Position numbers and translations under genes: made by a program. A stretch of DNA of 64,000 bases from Symsagittifera roscoffensis (Eukaryota > Xenacoelomorpha > Acoela > Convolutidae), in the NCBI RefSeq assembly GCF_963678635.1, contig NC_087062.1:41492395-41556394 (forward strand). Reading direction: 5' to 3'. The notes under the pieces were generated by a model that was given only the letters and a program-made list of their open reading frames with translations, was not told where the DNA came from and did not search any database. Of the stretch, positions 36,090 to 48,170 are shown piece after piece; within the stretch, counting starts at the first letter, position 1; every line of letters begins with the position of its first letter.

Positions 36090-39000
36090 TCAAGTTGTAG
36101 ATATGTTCAACACTTTCACATCTTCATACGGTTTTTCGGTCCTAGGATTGACTCTCACTTCTGATATATTTTTCACAACGTCAAGTCCCTTGTACACTCT
36201 TCCGAACACAGTGTGTTTTCCATCAAGCCAAGGAGTCGGAACTACTGTAATGAAAAACTGACTCGCATTTGTTCCCGGGCCAGAATTGGCCATACTCAGA
36301 GTATAAGGCTTATCATGTTTCAACGAAGGGTGTATCTCATCGGCGAATTCATGCCCCCATATACTGTCGCCACCCATCCCGGTTCCTGTTGGGTCTCCCG
36401 TTTGAATCATGAAAGCCTTTATGACTCTGTGGAAAATATGGTTGCTGTAGTATCCATTTCTAGCATGCGTGACGAAGTTCTCGACTGTTTTGGGACACTT
36501 GTCTGCGAATAAGTTCACGTGTATGTCTCCGAGTACTGTGTGAATGCATGCTTTGGTTGCAGTCTGTGGTCCGGATGCATTCACTCCTGAAGCAGCTATC
36601 TGTTCCTCTTTCGTTGGCTTTTCGTTCAGTACATCGCGATCCCCATCTTTACGCTGAGGATCACGATTGCTAAACACAAATGGAAGCTTTCAACGTTTTT
36701 TTTTAATTTGGAAGGACAGCCTCTGTGTCGCACTAGACTAAACTGGAAAAATAAAATAAAAAATTCGATTTTTCGGTTTTTTCTCCTATTTGTTTGTCCA
36801 TAAATTATTGAGGTTATTGAGACATCGTATAATATTATCGATAACACCTGAGTGTATGCTACCGAGTTGTGCTTAATACCCGGAAAAGATTCAAAAGAAG
36901 CGCTTCGAAAAAATTCGATTTTTTCCCGTTTTTTTCATTATTATCTTTTTTTTTCTAATATTAACTCTAATTTCTTTGAATAGGGGGGTAGACCTTAAGT
37001 AGGAGCGCAATGCGCCTTTCGTCTATCCTTTACAATTTCATGTACTGATTTGAACGGTTCGATATCAACTGTTTGTAACCAGGAAATAAATTGATGATTG
37101 TTGTTTGTTTCTACATGATTTTGGATAAATAAATTCTTTTTCTTCTTCTAAATTAAATTTTGACATAGTCTGGTGCAACCAAAGGATCTTTTCAGAAACT
37201 ATTTCCAAACCACTTTACGATTTTTCTTCTAATCTTCTAATCGGAAAGGCTACTTTTTCTACACAGCTGATAGGGTCATTTTAAAACAAACACAACTTTT
37301 CTCAGGTTTCTAAGGTACAACAGTATTCATACCTGAAGATATAGAATCTTTTTTGCTTGAATGCACAGGAAAACAAACATGGGTCATTCTTCATTAGATC
37401 CAGAGTGGGGTTCTTACTGGCCTTCATGTCCATTGTTAGACACGCGGATGATTTGTCCGGACAGTCTAAAAAAATTGCAGCACTATTATTACACAGAGAA
37501 TCGGAGTTTCGCACCACTTGCGATACTAAACAAACTTAAAAAATGGTAAGACAAAATAAGACAAAAAATGATAAATCAAAATAAGACAAAAAAATGAAAT
37601 ATGTTAAAAAAAACTAGGTGAGCCAAAAAGTTCGCATGTCTCGATAAAAGATAACTAGCCGTCCAGCTAAAGCTGGAGGTAGCTGTTTGATATTTTTGAA
37701 ACTTGTTATACTGATGAGAGATGAAATAGGTATTTTCAAAAATTGCCCAAAACCTTTAGTTGCCCAAAACCTTCAGTTGTTTCTCTAATAAAATACAAGA
37801 AAATTTTTTGAGAAAATAAAATTTTTGAGAAAATGCAATCTTCACAAATACATAAAATTTGTCGTACAAAAAATTAAGGAAATACCGCTTCAGCAGGAAA
37901 AAGTCTCATAACGAGTTTTGTTTTCCGATTGAACCCTTCATCTCCTTCAGCTTCTAAGAAAATCAAAAAGTTTCTGGAACTTGACTTTCAAAACCTCGAA
38001 TTCCGAAATCAATAACTTTTTCTGCAATTAGTAGGTCGTGGCCGCTTAAGCAGAGGAAATTTCCAAAATCGGATTTCTCGATTGATTCTGAACACTAAAC
38101 CTAAAAATTGGCAGGGTAGTTTTCGAGAAAAGTCAAATAGTTTCCAAAAACTGTCAATAAATCAAAAACTTGATTTTTCAGCGTAAAAAAATTTGGACGT
38201 AGCCGCTGTACAAAAGAGATTCACATAATCTTTTGCTTCGATTGAACGCAAAAACTCAAGAATTAAGAGATCAATTTTCGAGACTTTTCCGAGGGCCATA
38301 ACGTTTGCGTAATAAAAAAAATGGTGAAGTGGATTGTGCAGGGGAATTTTCCACAACCTGTTGTTTTGATTGAACCCAAAATCTCAGATTTGGGCGGGTA
38401 GGTTTCGAGAAGTCAAAAAGAATAAAAAAACAGTCAAAAAAAAAAAATGACTACTACGAAGGCCATGACTTTTTGTGGAGAAAGATTTAGCCTAGCCGTT
38501 TATGCAGATTAGCTTCATATAACCCGTTTTATACATTGAACCCAAATTTCAGATTTAGGAGGAGATTTTTTGAGAAAAAATGGGCCAAATATATCATCAC
38601 AGACTTTTTTTGGAGGCTGCAGACAGTTGGGTAAAATAGAAAGAGACCAGAAGATTATGCAGGCGCACAGGGAAGTAGGCGGTATTGCAGCGCTTTCTTT
38701 GAAATTCGGTAGGGTAGTTTTCTACTAAACTAAAATTTATCCAAAAAATGAAAAAAACTTTCGAAAGGTTGTCATCAAAAAATTTTAAATAAAAAACCCA
38801 ATCCCATACATTTTCATAATGCCTGATTTTGTCTAACAAAAATTTTGTGGCCGCCGAAAAAACACAAAATAAGTTGACTATGCCGTTACAACATCAGCTG
38901 AAACCATTTAGTCGATAAAAAAATTTTTTTTTTTAAATTATTCAAAATCAGACTTGGTAGAATGACAAATTACATAACTTTCAAGTAATGTAAGAAATTT

Positions 39001-41943
39001 TACTATCAAAATAAAATCCATGCTTCACAAATTAGGCCAATAAAAACTAATACCATACACTATAAATGATATTTCAAAAAACGGAAAATGAACCGACGGA
39101 AACTAGGCCGAAAACCACTAATCAGAAAAAATTCAACATTGGGTAATCGCAAGGTAAAAAAGAAAAAATACAAAGTCAAAGTTAGTGGAATCACTAATCA
39201 GAAAAAATTCAACATTGGGTAATCGCAAGGTAAAAAAGAAAAAATACGAAGTCAAAGTTAGTGCAATCACGAATTGCAGGAGTAAATGAAAACAGAAAAA
39301 AAGCACCTTCAATGAAAAAGATGTGGCAATTAAGCCGAAAAAACAAGCAGACAAATGATAAGCCGACAATTGTTTTGAAACGAAGAATATCCCGTATGAA
39401 AGAAGAAGTCCTGGTCAGATAGGAACTCAGGTTCTTTGAGGTCCCAGGCATATTCGTTGCCTCCAGACTAAGCGTACCGAAGCCGTTTAAAAAATTTAAT
39501 TCAAAATGAACCAAGATAGCAAGTGATTCTGTTAAACAAGTTGTTAACTTGAAAAAAATCTATATTCGCAAGCATAAACATTTTAACTGGGTAACTGCAA
39601 CCATCTTTCCAGAAATCTTGTTTTTCGCGATCCGTTTGATCACCCAAGTCACAATTACCGACTCGAAACATTTTAAAACGACTCTAAACACAACACTATA
39701 ATTTTGGAATGACAATATAACTTCAGCTACTCGTCAGCTCTATCAATCAGCCACGTCACAAAATAATTGCAATTATTACTTTTCAAATCTACAAAATGAA
39801 CAAAAAACTGTCTAATAGATTGTTAAGCATTTCAATTGATAGTAGAAATCGATACAAATAATTTACACAGACGAGAACAGGAGCTTCGCATCACTTGAGA
39901 AATATCACAGCATGGCAAGCTGGCCAACATTAACTGAAAAAAATGTTGAAAAAGCTACATCTACAAAAACTTTCATTAAAATTTCAAAAAATTGTACACC
40001 CAAAATTAATTGAACAAAGTTTTTAACGAGGACGAGGAAAAATCTAGTACATTGCTGCAAAACCCTCGCTAAGCGCGAGCGTGAAAGGCAAAAGATTTTG
40101 ACTACATTCTCATACTAATCTCCTTCGAAATAAAAAGGAGCTGAAAAGCTTTCTATGACTCAGAGAAATGTGTCTGATAAAGCAAAGCTATTTAGTAAAT
40201 CACTAAAATTTTTGTTGAATTCAATTTATGAGAAATTTTTAAAATTATATCTTTGATGGAGCGTTTTAAACTTCATTGTCTATTAACGACAATGAATTCT
40301 TCATTTTCATCAAACTCAATGGTCTTCAAACGAGCATATTTTAGCTATCAGATTTTTAGGTCGACCAAAGAGTGATTCTCCGAGCTCTTCAGAAACCCTT
40401 TTTACCCCCTTAATTTCTACACATCAGGCAAATTTTTGTTATTGTGTCAAAAAAAATCATTTGAGGTTTTTGAAAGCTTACGTGCGTTTTTCGCTCAAAA
40501 TTAGCATTAATTGGCGCCAAATGCGCCTGTATTAAATTTTGAGTACATCAGCCGAAAATGGACGCCGTAAAAAGAACTATACGGTTATCCTATGGATCGA
40601 GTGAATTCCAAATTCCTGAGCTGCGGGAGGCGAGGTATCGATTAATTGGCTAAAAAATCTCAGGTCGATTTTGAATCGATCTACATCCTTCAGAAACACA
40701 TCTGGTCCAAAATACATCTGATTTTTTACACCTAATTTTAAAAAAATGAGAATAACGCACCTTGGTAGAGTGCAATTGACAGCAATCGCAAAGACTCCGA
40801 TTGCCCAATGAACTTAACACACCCCTTTGTCTTTATGTGCATAACTTTCACTCCCAGCACAGATGGAATGAGAAGAAAATTCCCACTCTCATCAAACAAG
40901 GCGTTACTTCTCGAGACGAAATCACTTTTATGTAGATCCTTCTCGACTGCCATTCGCTTACCGAACTCCATAGTCGATAAGTATTCATTCTTCTGTTGAA
41001 TTTCCGTCGAGTTTTTAAATGATTCGTCAAACGCACGATATAATTTACCAGATCGGAACTTGAATACACGTACAAAATGGTCAAAACATACTGCGCAAAA
41101 CATTTTTCCACTATTAGACACAGATAAACGGGTGCAATACGATTTGTTCTTTGCAACTTCGTACAAATCGGTGTCTGTTTTGAACTCAAACTCAACGCAA
41201 TCAGGGAATTCGTACATATTTTTAGGACCAGTCCAAAACTCGATCATCCCAGAAACATCTGCTGAAATTACGGTCTCAAAAGGCACATTGTATGTTATAG
41301 CGCAGATAGGCTTTCTATGTATGGTATCTAATATCTTCAAGGCTTCTTTGGTGCCCTTGCCGTCGAAAACATGGATTCTGCTTGAGTCTTTTTCTGTAAC
41401 GGCTATTGCATTTATTGCATCTCCTGATTTAAAAATCCACTGGCATAAACTAGGTTGGAAATCCACGTTAATCATATTACACATATCGTAGTTCGGAACA
41501 TCAAACACTTTCAATGTTTTGTCGTCCGCAACTGTACAATACAGCGTTCCATCATTACTACACGAGGCGTCCATGATCTTTCCCAGGTGAGCTCTGAAGT
41601 GTTTTACAAATTCAATCGAGTCTGTCAGTTTCTTCCAGAACTTCACGTGACCATCTACACTGGAGGTTATTACGAAGCCAGTCTTAGAGGTCACTGAAAG
41701 GTCAATCAGGACATCTCGGTGCATGTAACTCTTTTCGTAGTAGCCGCAACAAGGCATGTTTTCGAGGTATACTTGCATGTCTTCATTTATATTCCGTTTT
41801 CTTCTCTTTCTTTCAGGTTCTTCTTCATTTTCGTCGCACTCGTTTGTATTAGCTTCATTATTTTCTTCTTCTGCGGTCGTTACTTGTCCTGTTTCTTTGC
41901 TGCTCTTATTTTCTAAATCCCTTTCTGCATCTTCATCAGTCAT
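36090..41943 (-). CDS. PPWD1: Spliceosome-associated cyclophilin with WD40 domain, PPWD1
   Basis: Three exons: 41943-40761, 37465-37333 and 36669-36090; donors AAG/GTGCGT and CAG/GTATGA, acceptors TTTTTTTAG and TTTGTGTTTAG. The join gives 631 residues (family ~646) with exact phase agreement. PPWD1 is a nuclear peptidyl-prolyl isomerase found in spliceosomes. Exon 1 has an acidic/basic N terminus, then WD40 repeats ([39 protein letters not shown]). Exon 2 carries the linker DMKASKNP and KQKRFYIF. Exon 3 holds the cyclophilin domain: [31 protein letters not shown] (catalytic R and QxGD context), [20 protein letters not shown]. The start is placed at MTDEDAE, just after a TTTTCAG acceptor. Intron 1 is 3.3 kb. 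Confidence 0.93.
37640..38870. repeat. Degenerate ~150-bp tandem repeat in PPWD1 intron 1
   Basis: The landmark GATTGAACCCAAAATCTCAG or a diverged form recurs near 37934, 38078, 38230, 38369, 38537 and 38690. It opens with CTAGCCGTCCAGCTAAAGCT, a hairpin start reminiscent of the pearl-like elements. Old and diverged. Confidence 0.5.
38871..40760. other. Rest of PPWD1 intron 1
   Basis: AT-rich intron. The only clear structure is a 76-bp direct tandem repeat at 39117-39268 (ACTAATCAGAAAAAATTCAA at 39117 and 39193). Small ORFs here are repeat-derived or random. Confidence 0.6.
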
Positions 41944-41945
41944 TT

Positions 41946-41956
41946 CTGAAAATAAA
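41946..41956 (-). promoter_or_regulatory. Splice acceptor two bases before PPWD1 ATG
   Basis: TTTATTTTCAG then AA and ATG, ~210 nt after the LRRC61 AATAAA and ~340 nt after its stop. Confidence 0.6.
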
Positions 41957-42156
41957 AAACACAATGATTACAGAGAATGTGGTAAGTCGAACACAACAAC
42001 AAAAACGCTGTTGCAGCAAGGCGCTCTCTTCAGCAAAAACTTTTCAAGATGAAAATTCATTCAGTTAGAGTCTAGAATATTATATGCACAATGTAAAACA
42101 AATTGAATCTACAAATTTTATACACCTTTTTACAAGAATTTCAAGTTTAAATAACA

Positions 42157-42162
42157 TTTATT
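42157..42162 (-). terminator. LRRC61 polyadenylation signal
   Basis: AATAAA on minus, ~125 nt after the LRRC61 stop. Confidence 0.6.
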
Positions 42163-42287
42163 CTACACGAAATAACTCGCAAGTTTCTTGCCTTCTTCGA
42201 TGAGCGCTGAACTTGTCCCCTGAAACTTCGAAGATCCGACTCTTAAGTACAAGCAGCTGCTATTCTGGAACCCATGCTAGAATATTA

Positions 42288-45200
42288 TCAGCTATTCTTT
42301 ATCTTTCTAGTGGCCCACGTGACTTTATCCCTGGCAGCCTCGCTCAACTCATTGCACTGCTCAACTAACCGACTGAATTTGACTAGTGCATCCTCTACCA
42401 TGTCATCTGCTTCAGTCCTGGCTGTAATTTCCTTCACGTGTCTGTTCACCTCACTCCCTCCTGATCCCTCGCCCACTAGGGGAACTTCTATAGAAGAAGC
42501 AGTTGTCTTTTCCTTTAAACCCTGAAATTATCAAAGCCGATAACTACTCGGTTTTTTGGGATGCGGAGGGAGAGTATTGGGGTGATAAATGTGCCTTCCC
42601 TGGTGGATGCTAACTAAGTTCATGTAGAACACATTGATTTAATTGAAAAGCCAGAAAAGGAACTTGGGAATGTACTTCGCGCCAAATCAGCCGAAATGCA
42701 AAACTTTCTCGCACTGTTTTTGCTTCTAACAGAGAAGTTGGACTTTTTAATATCATTTGAGCCGCGAGAGTAAAGTGAATTAAATATGACTAGGTCCTGA
42801 CGGGCACCTACGATACATCAAGCAGATTGCTGAACCTCGAAAATGATTCCTTAAAATCTTCAGGACTACAAAACTTTTTTTTTTGTATATATAAAAAACG
42901 ATATCGTTTGCGACCCTGAAATCAGGGCTGGCGGCATCCGAAAGCATTTGTTATTTCAAATTACTTAGCTTGAAAAAACTGATTGAAAGTAGATTATCAT
43001 TTATATAATTCGCCATAATTACAAAAACAGTTTTTTTCCTGGTCTGCTTTGACAACACCGTGCCATTTACCGAATACACCTAAATCCGTAGATAAGATCT
43101 CGTTTAAAAAACCAATAAACTTGAAAGACGAATGGAAAAAAATGATGATGCAGAGCTGTCACAAAAAATATGGAGCTCCCTTTTAAATTTAAAAAACGAA
43201 AGCATCAAACTGTAAGGAAAAACTCCCCTGAAACACGCGAAACATTTAAAACGCCCTTAAAACTACTCAATATAAAATCACTCAGCCAAAAAATGAAATT
43301 ACTAAAAATCAAACCTTGTGAATTTGGGAAATATGAACTAACAGGTACTTGTATTTTAAAAAATTGAGCATCTCAGACTGCACACGTGCAAGCAACTGCA
43401 CGTATTTCTCAAATTTCTAAGAACAATTGGTCATGGGAAAAAGTCTAGTTCCCGATTATAAGCCTTTTGGTCTCGCAATTGAAAAAAAAACGAACCCGAA
43501 GACAAAAGTTCTTCCCCACTTTCAAAGGTTGGAATTATAATTTACAGACACAAAACAAAAATTATAGTGTAGGTTTGAATTTGATGAATACACTGTATGT
43601 TCAAATTTAATGAATAATCCTTCTTATATTTCACACAGAGGTCAATTCTGAAATATATAACACACACATATATTGTAAGCTAGTGGATAAAAAATCAGAA
43701 ATCGAAAAAAGACAATGAAAGTACCTCTACTAAAACTTCATATGTGAACGTCTCGAACTGAAGTTTGAGAAAAAATAGTCGCAAAACGCAACGCCCAACA
43801 TTGATATAGCACTAAGACAAAAATTACCCAGCAGTAATTGGGCAGAAAATGCTATGATAGACGTCTTTTGGATTTTTTGGCTTTTTTGTCATAAAAGCCA
43901 AAGAGTCACAAAAAATTTTGTCATAAAAACCAAAAAAGATTTTAACAACTCGAAATTTTTATGTCCCCCCCCCAAAGCACAGGCGAAGAACCCAGCTTTG
44001 AGTTTTCATTTCAAAACTGAAAATCAATTGGAAGCTAGAGGCACTAAACAATTCGGGAAAAAAAAAACAGTTTTACTCCGATACGTTTTGATAATTCTTC
44101 CTTTTGCCATTTTTATCAAAACCAAAAAAACTTGTCTGAAATTTTTTTGACAAATTGGAAAAATTTTACGAAATCGGCCAGTTGTAAAACTTCTGAACAT
44201 TCCATTTTCGTATTTTTTCCAACGAATTAACACAAAAAGAAGAAATTTGGTAGCCTATAGGTGCACTTAACCATAGTTTATAATACAGGCTCATAAATGA
44301 ACACTCTTGTTTAAAAAAAAACGGCACAATCGCAAAAAAAACAAGAAGCTTCAAACGTTTAACCATGATGCCAATCCAGGGCATAAATAGAACAGAGTTA
44401 AAAGTGGAGAAAACCATACACTGATTCAAACATATTTCAGAAGCTTGCTTAGCAAAAACTGAGAAAAATATAGGGTTCAAGCATTCGCGCTTAAACAGCT
44501 GCATGGTAGATGGCCTTGAAAATTCGACATGAATCGTTCGTAAAAGTAAGCAACACTATTTCAACATTTGCATAGAATATTTTGAAACGTTGACTTCAGC
44601 AAAAATCTTAACTATTGTGAAAATATTGTTATTTTACAGCATATCTAAAGACTTCTTAAATATGTTTCAAGTGAAACACAGATTGAATAATGTATTGATG
44701 ATGATTGATAATCACTAGTTCACTGAAGGGATGCCGCAATAAAATTATAACAAAAAATTATTAGAGAAATAAAATTCGGCAATTTGAACTCAAAAGACCT
44801 TAGCTCAAAAAAAAAACATTTAAGCAGAGTATTGGCGGCAAGAATCCCAAAAAAATCAAAAATCTCAATTACAGTAACTCAATATTGTATTTAGTGAATC
44901 TTGTTTTTAGATATTTTCAAGTGCCTGGAATTTTTGAGGAGGCCCAAATCAAATTTCCGTACCTTTTCAGATTCACTTTTCAACAGATTGTTTATCGAGT
45001 AGAAGAACTTCGCGCCCTCTCCTCTCACTTTCTCCCCATCCAACAACTTCACTTGAGGCAACATTTCCACTATGTACTCCGGGTACCCTGACTTCTCACA
45101 TATTGGGTTTGATTTTGAATCCCCGTCTCGGAAATATATCTGACTTAACACAGTCAAGTGTTTCAAACTGAGAATCGCATCGAAGGCTGAAATTGCATTG

Positions 45201-45508
45201 GCACTGACGTTAAGAAACTTAAGATTCTCCATATTTCGAAGGGACTCCAGATTTGACAGTTGATTCTTGGAAACATCAAGACGAACCAGCATTGTCAGGT
45301 CTTGGATCCACTGAAGACGACATAGTTTGTTATCCGAGAGGTCTAAGCGTTCCAGATAAGGACAGTATTCAAGGTCACTGAGGTCATTTAAGCCTCTTCC
45401 GGATAAATTGAGCGAGTGGACGCTCTCAAGATCAAACTCACGAGAAAGCTGTTTGATTTCGTCAACTGTTATTTTGCCATTGTGAACTTCTAGCTTTTTG
45501 GGCATCAT
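42288..45508 (-). CDS. LRRC61: Leucine-rich repeat protein LRRC61
   Basis: Two exons: 45508-44963 (182 codons, donor GAAAAG/GTACGG) and 42521-42288 (77 codons plus stop, acceptor AATTTCAG), phase 0. Total is 259 residues, the length I know for the mammalian protein. Function is poorly known. Exon 1 has an SDS22-like LRR run (LERLDLSDNKL, LVRLDVSKNQL, LKFLNVSANAI) and a cap (SNPICEKSGYPEYIVEMLP, LLDGEKV). Exon 2 gives the helical tail: MVEDALVKFSRLVEQCNEL aligns with the ILEEA..QFQDALQECWDL-type tail of LRRC61, which shows that the isolated exon belongs here. The ATG directly follows a TTTTTAG acceptor. It is the middle gene of a probable operon, with paladin-like upstream and PPWD1 downstream. 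Confidence 0.88.
42787..44720 (+). mobile_element. Probable pearl-like element D in the LRRC61 intron
   Basis: A 5'-like end (CTAGGTCCTGACGGGCACCT near 42790) and a 3'-like end (TTCAAGTGAAACACAGATTG, AATAATGTATTGATGATGAT, 44660-44720) match the ends of elements A-C. The interior lacks clear tandem units and the two ends may be separate fragments. Also holds a C(9) run near 43967. Confidence 0.35.
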
Positions 45509-45519
45509 CTAAAAATCCT
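45509..45519 (-). promoter_or_regulatory. Splice acceptor abutting LRRC61 ATG
   Basis: AGGATTTTTAG is immediately followed by ATGATG, leaving no 5' UTR. It sits ~270 nt after the paladin-like AATAAA. Confidence 0.65.
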
Positions 45520-45779
45520 TTTTAAAATAAATTTACCACAGGAAAAAAAACTCATCATTCTAAAATTCAGGCTATTCGGACCGTCAGACAGAAATGCAAA
45601 AATTTCAATTTAAACTACAAACAATTATGTTAAGTAACTACGTGCATTATAATATTTACAAACTTTTCAATAGTTAAACTTATAAAACAGTTTATGTCAA
45701 TTGAGGCAAGAGAAAGATTTAAGCACCAGTTCCAAGTCGTTCCAAATCGAGCTAGGTTGATTGATTTAGAATGGAAAGC

Positions 45780-45785
45780 TTTATT
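45780..45785 (-). terminator. Paladin-like polyadenylation signal, 5 nt after the stop
   Basis: TAG, then GATGG, then AATAAA on minus: an extremely short 3' UTR. Confidence 0.65.
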
Positions 45786-45790
45786 CCATC

Positions 45791-47535
45791 CTAATCCCAC
45801 TTGAAATTTCCTAGAAGTGAATTAATTTTGTCAATGTCTTCACGTTGTCCTGGCTTTCTTCCTATCACCTTCACAAATAGATCATCTTTTCTTCCGCACC
45901 ATGTCTTGAAAGTCGAGCATTTTTCGCCAGCAGAACCGGCAGAAAAATTTTCCGTCAAATACATTCCAAAAAGAATGAAGTAAACGTATCTCTCCACATA
46001 GTTGATTGCTAAATTCCTCCAAAAATCAGCTCTAGATTGGTTTCCTTTTCCCGATTCGTTTTCATACTCAGTCTTGCATTTCCAGATGAACTGTCGCATG
46101 TTTATCAGATGATCACATAAATCCATCATTGCGTCAATTTCCAGCTTCACATTTTCAGCCTCAGGCCACAGTTTGATAAGCTCTCTCACAAAACTATAAT
46201 ACCCATTTTCACACGTTTTCTCTTTTTTAGCCACTAATTGAACATCAATTGTTTTATGCTGACTCTTTGACATAATCAGAGCACAAATGAACATCCCCGT
46301 TGTCGTTCTGCCTCTTCCCATTTGACAGTTACAGTGAACAGCTGTTGTTTTGTCCACTTTAGAGCACACAGTTTCAACCAAGTAGTCGAAGTCGCCCAAT
46401 TCTGGAACCCTTTCATTGGGTACATCGTTTATAGGTACACGGACAAACTCAATAGGCACAACCGCATCTCTATTTACGTGCTTGTACATACTTGAAACGG
46501 TCACTACGTCATCATCTTTGATATCAGCCATGGTATGCTCAGTGTCAATTCGGTCAGCCGGGATCAAGGAGTAAGTGTCACGGAAGTAATGCATTGAGTT
46601 GCTGTTTGATTTGATAGATGGAAGGAGAACTTTTTCAATCAAGTAGTTCTCCAACTCGAAGATATGATCCACCGAAAGATCTTCGATTTCCAGATTTTCC
46701 TAAAACAGTTAACAACCATTCCAACATTTTTGACAGAGCCTGAAAACGTCATATTGTATTATTGAGCTTCGGGAAACTTGATCAGTTTCTTATTTGAATC
46801 CAGGGGCTGATGTGCGATTTTCTCAAGAGGGGTGGACAAAACAAAGACCTAATTTCCTCCAGAACATATGCGCCGCTGGCAAAATTTCGACAAAAAAGTT
46901 CAAGGACACCGTATTTGAGCACTTTTAGTATGGTTTTCAGTAAAAGCGTTTTTTTAAGCGCGAGATTTTTTTTCAGCGCGTGCAGTTACAAAAACTTTTG
47001 CCTTAGAAGAATTTTTAGAGGTGTTCGACCAAAAATAGATGTTGCAAAATAGTACCGACCAAAGGGGAACCCCTTTGGGTAATCACTAACCAGGGTTCAA
47101 GGCATTGAGGGGGAGGGGCGTACACACCTCCTCTAAATCCACCTGTTTGAACCATTAGTACAACAAACGCTTACTTAACATTTATACCTTCTTAATCTTT
47201 TATCTCTACTGGAAAAACATTGTTCTAACCTTCGGATTTTCTTTCAATCTCGGGGCAAAGCTCTTCTTCTGTACATACACGACAGGCTCTGTCCTCATAT
47301 TAATCCAGAGCACTTTCTTCACCCCGATGCTTTGGTAAAGTTCTAGAACATTCTGAATGCCTTCATAAGTTGGCTGTGCCGACCCGAACACGAACAGAGA
47401 GCCCATTTGTCGCCAGTTAGGCGCCCCTTCGAATTTCCTCGGCAGCATATCAATGCCTTGGAAGTGGTCAATTTTCATCACACATGTATTGAGCTGATCA
47501 ATCACTTTATCGTAAGCAGCTTTGTGATCACCCAT
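45791..47535 (-). CDS. PALD1: Paladin-like phosphatase-domain protein
   Basis: Exons 47535-47230 (donor CCGAAG/GTTAGA) and 46699-45791 (acceptor AACTGTTTTAG), phase 0, 404 residues. Paladin is a cysteine-phosphatase-fold protein implicated in phosphoinositide and receptor signalling. Exon 1 has GAPNWRQMGSLFVFGSAQPT and VLWINMRTEPVVYV, the start of a paladin repeat. Exon 2 has the P-loop HCNCQMGRGRTTTGM (C-X5-R intact) and the C-terminal YVERYVYFILFGMYL and TW blocks. Vertebrate paladin (~856 residues) has two or more such units; here one is visible. The gene is therefore a single-unit form, or further 5' exons lie unseen in 47.6-51 kb. The start is uncertain: a weak GTGTTTGAG acceptor lies 11 nt before the chosen ATG. 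Confidence 0.8.
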
Positions 47536-47550
47536 TGCAAACAATCTCAA

Positions 47551-47940
47551 ACACTTTTTTTTTATATAAAATTTTTAAGATTGAGTATCTTCACAGCCCC
47601 GTTTGTAAAATATCATATCATCTTGGAGTTTCGGAGCTCTCGTCAAAAAAGAGCCTAAAAACTACTAAAAACTGCTAATGATATTTTGTTAGCACACTAA
47701 AAACAAACCAGCAATATTGTTCCGTATCGATCTGTCAATAGATTTGAAAAACTGGTTTCTTAATTATTTTAAAAGGTAATACATAACTAACTATTCATCA
47801 TTATCGAAAGTTGTCAAAATTATAGTATCTCATTTTAAAGAACGATGAGAGCAGTAAAATAGAATCCTAAATATCCGAAGATAATGTGCAAACATAGGGG
47901 TTCGTAAAATATAGATTCACGTCTTGTAAAACTTATGGCA
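47551..47940. other. Upstream of the paladin-like gene
   Basis: AT-rich; no exon, promoter or repeat recognised. Confidence 0.3.
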
Positions 47941-48170
47941 GGGCGACGATTGGTAACAAGCGACAATTCGTAACAGGCGACAATTCGTCACAAGCGGCAA
48001 TTCGTAACAAGGAATTGGCAAGTAGAATATGCTTGCTCCGCTTCGCTGCGCTTACAATCGGCACGAGAGGAATACTGCGCTTGAATCAGTGTTCCCCGCT
48101 CAATCTACTGTTACGAATTGTCGCCTGTTACGAATTGTAACCTCTTACGAATTGTCGCCTCACGAAAACT
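47941..48170. mobile_element. Foldback element with iterated ends
   Basis: The left arm carries three tandem GCGACAATTCGTAACA-like units (47943-48018). The right arm carries the inverse (TGTTACGAATTGTCGCCT and variants, 48108-48165). The arms flank ~90 bp of unique DNA. No ORF. Confidence 0.65.

Noticed and set aside
44891..44962. LRRC61 C-terminal extension after SESEK
   Set aside because: This is intron read-through; the GTACGG donor and the in-phase exon at 42521-42288 give the conserved tail.
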